This document shows, piece after piece, positions 31,115-42,333 of a stretch of DNA of 53,662 nt (position 1 is its first letter; every line of letters starts with the position of its first letter). Source of the stretch: Irineochytrium annulatum (Eukaryota; Chytridiomycota; Chytridiomycetes; Chytridiales; Chytridiaceae). A program made the translations under genes and the position numbers. Below the pieces are notes generated by a model, which saw only the letters and a list, made by a program, of their open reading frames with translations, made no database searches and was not told where the DNA came from. Location of the stretch: assembly GCA_027600665.1 (NCBI GenBank), contig JADGJL010000053.1, positions 1-53,662 of the forward strand. The letters are read 5' to 3'.

Positions 31115-31458
31115 ACAAGCGTGTCTTGCAATTTGTAGAAGATAAAGGAAGAAGGAATCAAACACTCAACGTAGGCGATGTAGGTGCCGACGCTCGCTCG
31201 AGCAGTCGTTGTACGTCGAGGTCTTGTCCGACTGCGAGCTATCTGCAAGGCCGTTCGTGGATGTTGAGCAGCTTTTTCTGAATCCGAAGCATTTGACATA
31301 TGGTCCAGGCCATGGTTGCAGTTAATTAACAATTGCAAGTATATTATGAAAAAAATTGATTATATGCAGCTGCGTTTGGTTAATTCTACTCCAATTACAT
31401 ATACGCCAGTTCTTCGTCATCAGCAACTTTTTAAATGCTCGCCGTGCAAATATCCACG
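31115..31458. other. Convergent intergenic region
   Basis: This lies between the 3' flank of the secreted gene (plus) and the end of the giant coiled-coil gene (minus). It is AT-rich in the middle (about 31320-31440). No conserved frame or RNA gene was seen. Confidence 0.45.
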
Positions 31459-34400
31459 CTACTGCTCGCCAACAACCGAGGCGATGGCCCCGCTGCTGCC
31501 TCGCGGCCGAGAGATCAAGACGACCGCCGTCAGCCCCGCCACCACGTCGCAGCCATGCCGCCATGATGACGGGATCTCCGTCCCCATGATGTTGAACAAA
31601 GTGAGGGGCGTAAGGCTTTAAGTCGTTGTCAGTATGAAACCAAAAATTAAGGCAGGCACTTACACCACAAAAAAGACAACAAGCAAGTTCAAAGCTGCTA
31701 TTTGCAGGAAGGGATTTGATATCGGTGCTGCTTAAAGTTTAGAATTTTATCCTGGTTGAGCGAAGACCGTGACGTACCATCTGACATCCCGATCACTTGG
31801 TGCTGAAGCTTGTCTTCCAGCGACATGTCTGCAAGTTTGTCTCGCTTTTCCAAAGGGCTATTTACCGCCGTCAACTCATCGGATGCCACGACGGTTTCCT
31901 TCAATCCCTTCGTCAAAATCTCCGTCACCGAACGCCTTTTTCTCGTGCCCGTAGAGGTGTCAGTCGCCTCCTTTCTCCCTTCCTCCGCAGTTTTCAAGTC
32001 TCTCTCTTGCTCTGTTGCCCCAAGTGCAAGCGCCTCTAAAGTGCCACGCGCGGCGCCAAGCTCCTCCTCCGACTCCTTCAGCCGTCCTGTGACCCTTCCG
32101 AGCTCCTCCTCCGCCTCCGCGAGCCAGCCCCGAACCTCGATGCACTCCTCCTCCCGGCTGCGGACCTGCTCGCGCAGCTCGTCCACCTCCGCAGCGTCAG
32201 CGCCAACGTCATCGTGTGTCGACGCGAGTCGGTCGGTTGATGTCAGGAGGCGCACAAGGAGGCGATCGCGCTCGGACTCGGCCTCGGCGAGCGCCAGCTC
32301 GAGCTCGGAGGCGCCGGCGGCTTCGGTTAAAGACGATTGAGAGGCCACCAGCTCAGCCTCGGCTTCAGCGTGCCAGCGGCGGAGGTCGAGGATTTCGTCC
32401 TCGCGGTTTCGAAGCTGGGTGCGGAGGTCGTCGATCATGGTGTCTTGGGGTGTTTGAGTTGAAGAGCAGCGCGTACCGGGGGCCTCCACTATGATGGTGG
32501 CCGCATTTAACTGAACGGTCGACGCGTCAGCGTGCAGGTGCTCAATTTTTGCGCAGATAGTCTCGAGGGCCGCCACTGCCTTGAAACGCTGCGACTCTAG
32601 ATCGTCCAGCCGTTCCTGCAGAGCGATAACTTGAGCTTCAAGGCGCTCAATGACGCCGTCGCGCGCCGTGCTGGCCTCGCCCGCGGCGGCGAGGGAGGTG
32701 TTTAATGCCGCAAGACTCCCTTGGCTCTCGGCCGCGATCCCGCTGAGAGCGTGCACGTTAGCCCTTGACGCCGCGAGCAGGTCCTCGAGTGATTTGATTT
32801 GTTTCTTAGAGACCGCCCTGTGCACCATGTCGGTCGCGTGGCGCACGTTGGATGCCTGAACTCTCTCCTCGAGGGCTTTGATCTGTGAGTAGGCAGCACC
32901 AATCTCCGTCCGTAGCGCGGCCGCCTCGTCCGTAGCGTTAGCAAGGTCTGACTCGAGGCTCTGGGCGGCAGATGCCGTTTCCGCCAGCTGGGCCGTCCGC
33001 TCCATCTCCAAGGTCTCACCTACCGTCACAGACTTTAATAGAAGCTTGTCCAGCTCACTCGTCCTCGACGATGCGCCGGCGACTTCATATTGGAGCTTCC
33101 CAGTGAAGGCATCTCGAGCTATCGCCTCCTCCTTGCCGCGTACGGAAGTCGTAAGTTCGGCTTCAATTCTGTCCATTTCCTTCTCAGATGACACCAGCAT
33201 TTCGGTCAGGCGCTGTACTTCATTGGAAAGCGTGTCGTGCTCGGCGCGCACGGAGGCGAGGTCGGTCTCTGCGACATCAGCCCTCGCTGTTACAATGGAT
33301 AACTTAGCCACCAACTCGGTCGCTTGCAGCTTCGATGCCTCGTAGGCCTCCTTCAGCTCCTGAGCTTCATTTTTCGACGACTTTGCCTCGACTGCCATGC
33401 GAGTTACTGCCGCTTTGGTGTCGATAAGCTCCGTCTCGTGGGCTTGTGACGACGCCGCGAGCTCAAGCTTTAGCAATTCGATTCTCGCTTCCCGGTCCGC
33501 TAGGTCACGCTGTAGGTCTCGAATTTCCTTCCGCGCCTCCGTCAGCTGTCCCGAATCCGATGGATCGGCCGCGCGCGCATCTTCGAGCTGTGATAGTCTT
33601 TCCGTGGACTCCCGCAGGTCATCTTTCAAACCAGCGACGGTCTCGCAAAGGGACTCGTTCTGCGACTCCAGGTCTAAGGACGCGGCGACGGCCGCACCCA
33701 GTCCCTCGTTGGCGGACATGACCTCATCGTTGGTCAATTTGTATTTGACGAGTTCGGCCTCGACTGCAGCGCATCGGGAGTTCGCTTCGTCCGCGAAGGC
33801 GTTAAGTTCCGTGAGCTTTAGCTGGAGGATATCGACAGTCGCCGTGCGGTCGCTGAGGTCAGATTGTAGGATCCGGATTTTTTCCTGAGCTTCCTCCAGC
33901 TCCGATGCGGGCGAGAGACCCAGACCAGACCTGACGGTGTTGAGGTTCGTGCAGGCCGCAACTCGGGCCTCCTCTAGGTCGGCCAGTTTTGGTTCGGATT
34001 TGCTTCGTGCATCCTCCGGCTCGGCGACGGCCACGCTTAGCGAATGATTCTCCGACTCGAAATCCAGGGACGCTGCGACGGCCGCACCCAGCCCTTCGTT
34101 CGCTGCATGCACCTCAACATAAAGCTCCTTGTATTTCAAAAGCTCGGCCTCGACCTCAGCGCATCGAGCCTCCGCCGCATCCGCATGGGCTTCCAACTTT
34201 TCAGCATCGGTCCGTAGGATTGCGTACGCCTCGCGGGCCTCATACAGCTGCTTAAGAATTGCGCGATTTCGCGATTGGAGCCCTTCGTTTGCTTCCTCGA
34301 GCTCCTTTGCTTTGTCTGCGCGCTTTTTTAAAATCGTGACCTCTTTAACATAGTCAGCGATTTTCTGGCGGGCTACGGCGAGTTCTTGAGAGGCGGCCGC

Positions 34401-37400
34401 GCCGTCAATTTTGAGAGCGGCTATCTCTGCCGTGAGGCGGTCACGCGTGATTCCGTCGGTGTAGTTTTGGCTCCAGCTGACCTGAAGAGAATCTTTCATT
34501 CGCGCATTAGCCGCCTCTTGCTCAATCTAAAGTTATGGCGTGACGTTAGTCAGCGATAGTTAATAAGTAGTCACTGACCTTCTTTGTTTGCAAGAACCCT
34601 ATCTCCTCCTTTGCGGCGGCTAACTCGGTGTCTTTTGCGACTAAGATCTCTGCATATTCCCGGATTTTTTGGAAAGACTGCCAGTGAGCGTCCTCGTGTG
34701 ATCTCGAAGAAGAAGCATGATCCATCCTCTCCTTCTCGAAACTGGCGGCCGCTTCAACCAGCGTACTATTGGCCTCTTCTAAAAGTTGCAGGCTTGTCCT
34801 TGCCGTTTGAAGTTCTTCAGTTAGGGTGGTGATCACACGACGGGCTGTTTCCAGCTCCTCCGCGATTTTTTCAATTCCTCTCTCCAAATTGCCGTTTTTT
34901 TGACACATGTCTTGGTACTTCTCACGACCGCGGGCCGCATCAGCCGTCAGGGTTTTTACGCGAGCGGAGGAGGCGTCAAGGTCGGACCTGACCTGCATGA
35001 GCAGCGACTGCAATTCCGCGGTGCCCTCATCAAAGTTCTGTCGAAGATTATCTGGTGTCGCCTTCGCTTCTTCAACCTGTCGTATCCTGGCGTGCTCGAT
35101 CTCTTCCACCGCGACTTTTGCCGTCGCAAGCTCCTGTCTAAGCTCATCCGTTTCCCCACGCCACTTCACGATCTCTGCGTCCTGCATCCGGATCTTGAGC
35201 TCCAGCTGCTCACAGCGCTGCCGTTGGTCCTCTGACTCCAAGCGCGCAAGAGTTCTCTCTTTTATCAAGGAAGTGAGCTTCTCGTGAAGTTCGAGGCGCG
35301 TCGTGTGGTCCACGTCAGCAATATGAACTTGCTCCGCTCGGGCCGACTGCAGCGCTGACTCTGCCAAGTCTCTCGCGGTTTCTAGCGTCGAGATTTGAGT
35401 CACCATCCCCTCCGCTCTCCGCTCCGCCTCTTGTCGCAATGCGAGCTCTTCATCAAACTTCCTCTTCACCCCGTTGTTTTCCTCTATCACCCGCCTCAGG
35501 GCGTCCGCATGTGCGACATTGAGCTCACTAGTCGCTGTCGCTATACCCATCAAGTCATCTAGGACAAGCGCTAGAATAGTCTCTGCGTCGGACATAAGGA
35601 CAAGGAGGGCAATGTGACCGCCCTTGGGGCGCTCGCTAAAGTGGAACGAGGATCTGGCGCCGTCGTCGAGCTGATTGCGGAGATTAACATGGAGGTTGCC
35701 AGCCACATTCACGAGACGGTCGGTCAGGCGACACAGGGAGATCGCCTTAGCTGTCGCGGCATTAAGTTCAACTCGCAGCTGATCTTCCAGCTGCAATGCA
35801 GGCGCACCGGTGTGGTTAAGACCTCCCATCGCAGACGTGCTTGATTCGCGTAGGCCAGTCAAATTTGTCATTGATCGACTGAGCTCAGCGCGCAAGGATG
35901 CAATCTCCTCCTCATACTTCGCGGCCGACACACTATTGCTCCGACGGTTTGCACTCTCGGCCAGCCGGGTTTTCAATTCCTCGACTTCTTTTAGCAGAAC
36001 TGACGTCGGAGGAGCGGTCGAAGGCACCATCAGCTGGTCCGTCAGCTCTTGGACTTGAGTCTGGAGGCATTCTTCGACCTCCTTCTGATTTAAGGCCACC
36101 GCTTTTAAAGATGCATCATGTTCCTCAACTGCCTCTGCGAGCGTCCGGCGAACGGCGCGGAGCTCGCTTTCAAGATGCCTTGCCGACTCCTTCAGCGAGG
36201 CTGTCTCCGCGTAGGCGTTGGCGAGGCGTTGCTCAACAGTCTCGATGTCCTGGGCTGCGCCTCCAGTTTGCACAGTGAGCTTTCCGGGCGGCCCCTTTAG
36301 CTGAATTTCATCGGCGGCGTTAGCCGATACCGCTCGGCTTCTGACGGTCTTCTTGAAGAATTTCGTCATCTTGTTCGCCTTCTCGGAGCCCGGACTTCCC
36401 ACGACCGAACCTCTCATAAGCGGTAGACGAGATGCCGGGGATTTCGACGCCAGCGAAGGTGACGAGGGTGATATCGGAGTCGAAATAGAGCTTTTATCAA
36501 CCAGTGCTGAAGTTGCATGCACCATCCACGCATTTGCTCTGTCTTTGAAAAGATTGACTACCACATCCTCCGATTTCTCGAGCGCCGCTTCCACATTGAC
36601 AAAGGCTTTCCTGACCTCAGCGAGCTTCATTTCGAGAGCAAGCCGCTTGTCCTCAAGAGACGCATTCTCCCTCTGAAGCATGAAGTTCCGCTGCTCAACC
36701 TCCTTCATTTTGTTCAACCTGGATATCAGCAGGTCCTGTGTCGTCGGCTCTTGGGCATCCATTTGCGCAAAGTTTTCGTCGACCATCTTTGTTCGCGCAG
36801 AGATCTTACATGTCTCCAACTCGCCGGCTTTCGCTAAGATGGAGCGACACTCGTCGTCCGCTACCTGACGGAGGGATTTTGCCTTCATTTCAAACGACCT
36901 CGCTTGCATCTCGGCTGTATCCCGGCGAGCAGTGAGCGCCTGGAGCTCCGCTCGCATCATGTGAAGACTCTCGGCCGTTTTAATCTCCTCGGCTTGCGTT
37001 ACGTGGTTGTCCTACGTTGATTCTTCTTAGCTTCCTTCTTCAGTATTCGTCGCGTCTCCTTACCTCACGAGCGGCCTTCGTGTCTGACCGCGCAGCCGGT
37101 AACTTCTCAAGCCTTTCTCGAAGGACATTCAAAGACTTCTCGGAGATTTGGAGCTCTTGACGTAAGTCATCCTAGTAGTCGAGCGGCGATTAGGTTATAA
37201 GCTTGACAAAACTTTCTTACGTTATCTCTTTTGAGGGCAGCATTTGCAACCTCAAGCTCCCTCCGTTGCATATCGCTGGCATCATGTTTACTTGTTAGCG
37301 CCGCAAGCTGCGACCCCATAGACGACAGTGCCTCATTTAACGTCACCTCCTTGATGTGCGCTCTCTCTAGCGCTGCCTTTAGTTTAACGCTATCCTCTTC

Positions 37401-40105
37401 TGCTTCCGCCTCCTCTGCTTCATCGTCGCTGCCAGCTGTCCGAGTGTCCGCCGCCATCTCCTTTATAACCTCCATGATGGACGCGCCCGACGTCTTCACG
37501 TTCTTTTCAGCCTCCTCTACCTCATCTTGAAGGCCGCGAATTCGATTCTTCATTCTCTCGACGATGCCCCTCGCCGCGTCACCCTCTGCACCGAGCCGAT
37601 CCCTCTCTACGCCAAACATCCGCGCAGTCGCGGCCCACTCCCCCATCTGGACCGCAACCGCCTCATCAAAGTGGCCTCGCGCCTCCTCGAGACTCTCAAC
37701 CGAGTCGTAGTTTGCGGGGACTGGCACATTCGAGGACCGTTTGAGCGCCCTCATTCTCTCCCCCGCCTCGCCAATCTGCATCTCGCAAGCCACGCGCGCC
37801 TCCACAGCCACCGCGTAGCGATCGTTTGCATCGTTCTTTCGGCGGACCGCGTCTCTTAGATTCTGCTGGAGCGAGCCGAGACGTAGGGAGTGGCGGGATA
37901 GTTGTGAGACGGCGTTGATGAGGGTATCACGCATGGCGCGGGAGTCGATTTTCGAACCGCTGGGTTTTCTCTGCACATCGACCGCGAGCGTGTTCTGTCC
38001 GGCATCTGTGTCAATCGCGGAGCTTAAGCCGGGGTTATAGGCGTCAGGGAGACGTTTTTCGCATTGCGCCTCAACAACAGGGCTCACAGCCGTTGTTCGA
38101 GATGAATCCAACTGATCAATGCGCGACGTCAGCTCAGCGATAGCATGATCCTTCGCGGCTAGTTGAGCCCCCATTTCTGCGTTTTCCTGCTGCAAACGTG
38201 AACGATCTGCGATTGCTTGAAGGATGACGCCAGCACCTATTATCAAGATTATTATACTGTCTCAGCAATCTTTTAAATGATAAGAGCCTACCTTGCAGAT
38301 CCGCATTGCCTTCGTCCCGCTCTAACTGAGTGGTTGAAGACTCCCGAGGAATCGATAGGGGCGGTCTGCGTCGAAAGTTGAATTGCTTTTAGTACATATG
38401 CCGCCTCGAGACATATCGAAAAGATCCGTCCGGTGCAACGGGACGACTTACGTGTTCACACCTTCCACCGCCATCGTATTGGGACGCCTGCCGCCTGCAC
38501 ACGCAATGCTCGACCTGAGCGACCGGATTCCGACCTCGCTCGCCCTCTTCATCAAGCTCCCAACCACCAGCGGCCGCCGCTCATGCTCCGACACCCTCGC
38601 GAGGAGGCTCATCCTTTCTTCCTCGAGCTGGTTGATCGTGTCCTGGTGGCCGCGGACAAGCTCGAGGAGCTCGGTGTTCTCCCGTTCGGACGCGATTAGG
38701 GTGGATCGGAGCGCGGCGACGTCGACGGATTCGCGGTGATGGATCAGTGAGACGGCAGAGGCGCGGACGTCCGCGAGTATCGTGTTGACCGAGCGGGCGA
38801 GGAGTTGGGAGTCCATGGGGGTAGCGGACTTGACGGCTTTGAAGGCGAGCAGGTGAGATCATGCAGTATTAAAGACAAAACCGGGCGACGAGCTTACATG
38901 TTCCTGGCTCAGCCGTCGCATCATCTCGCTTCTCAAGTTGTTGCTTTAGCTCGCTCGTCTCCAAAGCTAACGCTAATTTCTCCTCCTGTGGAACGGCAAA
39001 ATAAGCTTATTGTCCGTGCGAGGGTTACGTCGTTACGCTAACCTGAAGCTTCGATATCATCTGTTGATATTCAGCAATCTGCTTTCCGCAGGACTCCTTC
39101 AAATGCGCGTTGATTTCAGCAAAATTATCCAGCTGCCCATGCATCTCCTCGACCGCGTCTTTGAGCGACTGCCGCTCGATGGACACCGAATTCAGCTCGG
39201 TGTGCTTCTGTTGCAAAGAGTGCTCCAACTCCTCGTACTGATCCGTCATACTGAGAATCTTGTCCCTGAGGCTCGCTACATATTTTATACCACTTAACAC
39301 GTTTCTGCATATAATTCAATGTTACAATGATACATACCAGCCTCGTTTTCTGCTCCCGTCGCCTTCCTCGCTTGCAGTCTAATTTCCTTTAGCTCCAGGA
39401 CAGCTTGATCCCTCTGAGCCTCTGCCAGGGCTCTCAACTCCTCTGACTCCTCGACGAGAGCCCTCATCTCCCCGAGATCCTGCACGGCCGTGCTTAACTC
39501 CTCCTCCATCACTCCCCTTATCGCGTCAGCCTCCGTCAGGCTCGCTTCCAGCACCGCGCCGCGTCCCAACAGCCTCTGCCCGACCTCACACGCGAGCTGG
39601 AGGTCCCTTTGGAGGGACTCTACTGTGACGGACGCTGTCGCCATCGAGGAGTCGGACTGGTGGACGTGGCTCTCCCCCGACCCAACCCGCTCCCCGTGCA
39701 CGACGCGGTCGGCGAGCAGGGACTCGAGGGAGGCCGCGAAGGCCGGGGCGACGCGACGCGCCAGGTCGAGGTTCGTGCGCGACTCGTTGCCGTGACGGGC
39801 CTTGTGCAGCCTCGGCGCGTCGTGGGGCATGTATCGGGGGAAGGTCGTCGTGGATCGCCTCGTGGGCGTAGTTGCAGGCGAGGACGCTCAGGCACAATGA
39901 TTGAGGGATCGGATTTTGATTGAATCGCGGAAAACTCAGCCTCGTCGAACTTACCATCAGATAGCGTACGTGATAGTTGCGGGAAGTCTCGCGTACATGA
40001 TGTGTTGCTGCCACAGTTCTTCAGGAGCCCGTCAAAGTTCTGCTCGTGATGCAGCCAGGAAGCGACCCCGGTGATGACAGCAGTGGGGTCGACTGGTCGG
40101 ATCAC
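31459..40105 (-). CDS. Giant coiled-coil protein with C-terminal membrane anchor (golgin-like layout)
   Basis: Minus-strand exons are (40105)-39955, 39886-39338, 39275-39043, 38985-38898, 38836-38452, 38365-38292, 38236-37221, 37171-37064, 37011-34579, 34526-31778, 31697-31664 and 31615-31459. All phases agree. From the first Met (39830) this gives 2589 aa; counting the open part of exon 1 it is about 2660. Nearly the whole protein is Glu/Lys/Leu/Ala heptads with short breaks, including a Ser/Pro break near MRGSVVGSPGSEK. The last two exons add two hydrophobic segments, LNLLVVFFVVLTPLTLF and a weaker GCDVVAGLTAVVLI. That makes a C-terminal membrane anchor, as in Golgi or ER tethers. Reading through the intron at 31777-31698 would stop before the anchor. 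The start codon is unresolved: exon 1 has no ATG in frame. Confidence 0.72.
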
Positions 40106-41770
40106 GACGGGGACAGCGTCGGCGGCTGGTCGGATACGGAGGAGCCGATGATCAAGCGCCGCGGGTTGGCTTCATCGCCAGGCACGGAACGTGCGTTCAA
40201 AGGCCTGGCAGCAATATAAGCTGACTTGATCCTCTTCGCAGATCCGTTTCCGCCTCTGCTGAACGATGACGTGATGCGGTGCATCGTCCGGCATCTGCCT
40301 GCGCGCACCACGATGGACAAACTTACGATCTGCGCCTGCCTCCTGACATCGACGGACTTCTTCGCGTCGGCGGCGCCAGTCCTGTGGTCGGCAGCCGCCA
40401 CGATCAACAACTTCGGTGTTGTTGGGAACACCAGTAAAGCAACACTGAAAATGCCGACGGCGCTAGATTTGGAGGGCAGCCTGAGGCCTGGATCCCTCGC
40501 TTGGCGATGGCGCATATATCTGCGGTCCGTCCGTCGCCTTGATGTCACTGCTGGTGTGGAGAATTGTGAGGAACCTCCGGACTCGTTGGTGTTGCAGGGC
40601 CTTTTAGTGCGGATCGACTACATCCGATTTAGTGGCATCCGCAACACGCTAATCCCGCCGGCATGGGCCGTGCTTCGGACTGAGCCATGGTTCCGCTGGG
40701 CTGTGAATCAGCTAAATAGGAAGGGCGGCACGCCAGAGCTAGCATTTTTTGTTTGCAGTCTCAACAACGACATCGGTAGACGTTTAGTCGATACTAGCAA
40801 GGTATCTCGACTTCGACTTTGGGATCCCGGCTTTCAAAGAAGGTGGGGTCCGGGATTTGATGTGCCTCTGACAGCAATCTTGGCAAAGTGCACGAGTCTC
40901 AAGTATTTGGAAATAAGCGGAGGAATGGTTCTGACGGATGGAGAGCTAAAAGCTATCACAAACCATCGAGCTATCCGCGAATTTGAATACTTCTCTCAGT
41001 ACTCAGGACAACCGGTGTCCGCTGAATCGTGGCCTTCAACAATGACGTCTTTTAGAAGCATTGCAATGCAAAATCCTGCGCACGAACTACAGCTGAGGGA
41101 CGTGATGAGCAGGACATGGTTTTCTATGCGGCGTCTGCACGTTGGCTTCGCAGAAACCATAGGCATCCCTGACGATTTCGCCATGCTTCTCTCGATGATG
41201 TCAAGCCTGCAACAACTTGAACTGTCCTTCTACCGTCTCAATAGCAAGGAGCAGTTGCTCAATGCACTGTCAAAGCTCCATAATTTGCACGAACTGAAGC
41301 TGAAATATATCACTGCTACAACCAAGTCCGATCTCTTCGCTGACGATAATGTCGGTCACTTCAGACACATTATTTGGTCGTCTATGCCATCTCTGGACAT
41401 ACACCTTGATGAGAGCGTTACACGGCTCCCTCATTTAGCAGAACTTCACACTTGTGGGATAAGAGTGGTACTTCCTCACGTAATCAAACTGGAGTCATTA
41501 GTTATTGATGATGGAGAGCTGGTGATCCCTGAGACCACCTTCTTCACCGGACTGCCCACCTTGGAGAACTTCAGTTTAACTGGGCAGAAACGGAAGATAT
41601 CATCTTCAAATGGGGAGCAGGTCGATGAGAGGATGGAGGCCATGTTGATGGACCCTTACCTTACGCCCAGGCTTTGCAACGTCGACTGGACGTTGCGCGG
41701 GAGGAAAACGGTTTTTAGTAACTCACGAGATTGGTTGCAGCGGGTATATGACGACACTTCTACTGAGTGA
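40049..41770 (+). CDS. F-box/leucine-rich-repeat-like protein
   Basis: There are two exons, 40049-40190 and 40242-41770 (51-nt intron, GTGCGT donor and TTCGCAG acceptor), giving 556 aa. Exon 1 encodes an acidic, Ser/Gly/Trp-containing leader (DDSSGVDWSDHDGD). The second exon starts with an F-box-like segment (FPPLLNDDVMRCIVRHLP, then LTICACLLTSTDFF). It is followed by degenerate Leu-rich repeats such as LAKCTSLKYLEISGG, MMSSLQQLELSFYRL and LSKLHNLHELKLKY. This layout fits an SCF substrate receptor. If exon 1 is correct its first 57 nt lie antisense to exon 1 of the giant coiled-coil gene; otherwise the gene may start at the ATG at 40150. It is unrelated in repeats to the F-box/ankyrin-like pair. 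Confidence 0.78.
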
Positions 41771-42333
41771 CGAAAAATACTGAGTGAATCAATAAAACTT
41801 TGTTTATTCACTTACACTGCAGTTCACCATCGTGTCATAAGCCAAAGCAAGAGGCAAGATGATTGATGAAGCAAGCATCGTCGTCGTTGAGCCAGGGTAT
41901 CGCTAAGGCAACGATCCTACAAGGGGAAGTTGAGTCGTCGGCGGCTCAAAAGCATTTATCTTCACTTCGTATGTTCGCTGACTTGCCTAATGATTATTCT
42001 TTTCATTTTGTGTCAAGAAAAACAAGCTCTTCCTCACTGCTCTGAACCCCTGTGCCCTTATTCCCGGATCTGGAGGTCATCGAGGCATGGACCGCACCTC
42101 GCCCTCCGCGCCAATCCGGGGTCTCCGAGGTATCTTCAAGAGTAGGGTCCTGGCAATAGGTGATTTACGTCGTCCACGTGTAAATCGACGCGTCCAACGC
42201 GTCCATCAAATCGAGAGGCCATCATCACCTCTCCAAACGCCAGCTGCCCCGGAGACACGCGAGGAAGGACCTTTACCCGACCAGAGCGTCGGTCAGCGAA
42301 GAACGCGTCTGATTGCGACTGGGGAGGGCCAAC
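41771..42333. other. Upstream region of the RasGAP gene
   Basis: The first part is the 3' flank of the F-box/LRR gene, with AATAAAACTTTG near 41793 as a possible polyadenylation site. From about 42060 the sequence becomes GC-rich. All three plus frames show short C2-domain-like phrases (for example DLEVIEA at about 42070, and NASDCDWGG near 42298), but they are interrupted. These could be remnants or exons of an upstream domain; I could not build a consistent gene model. Confidence 0.4.
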
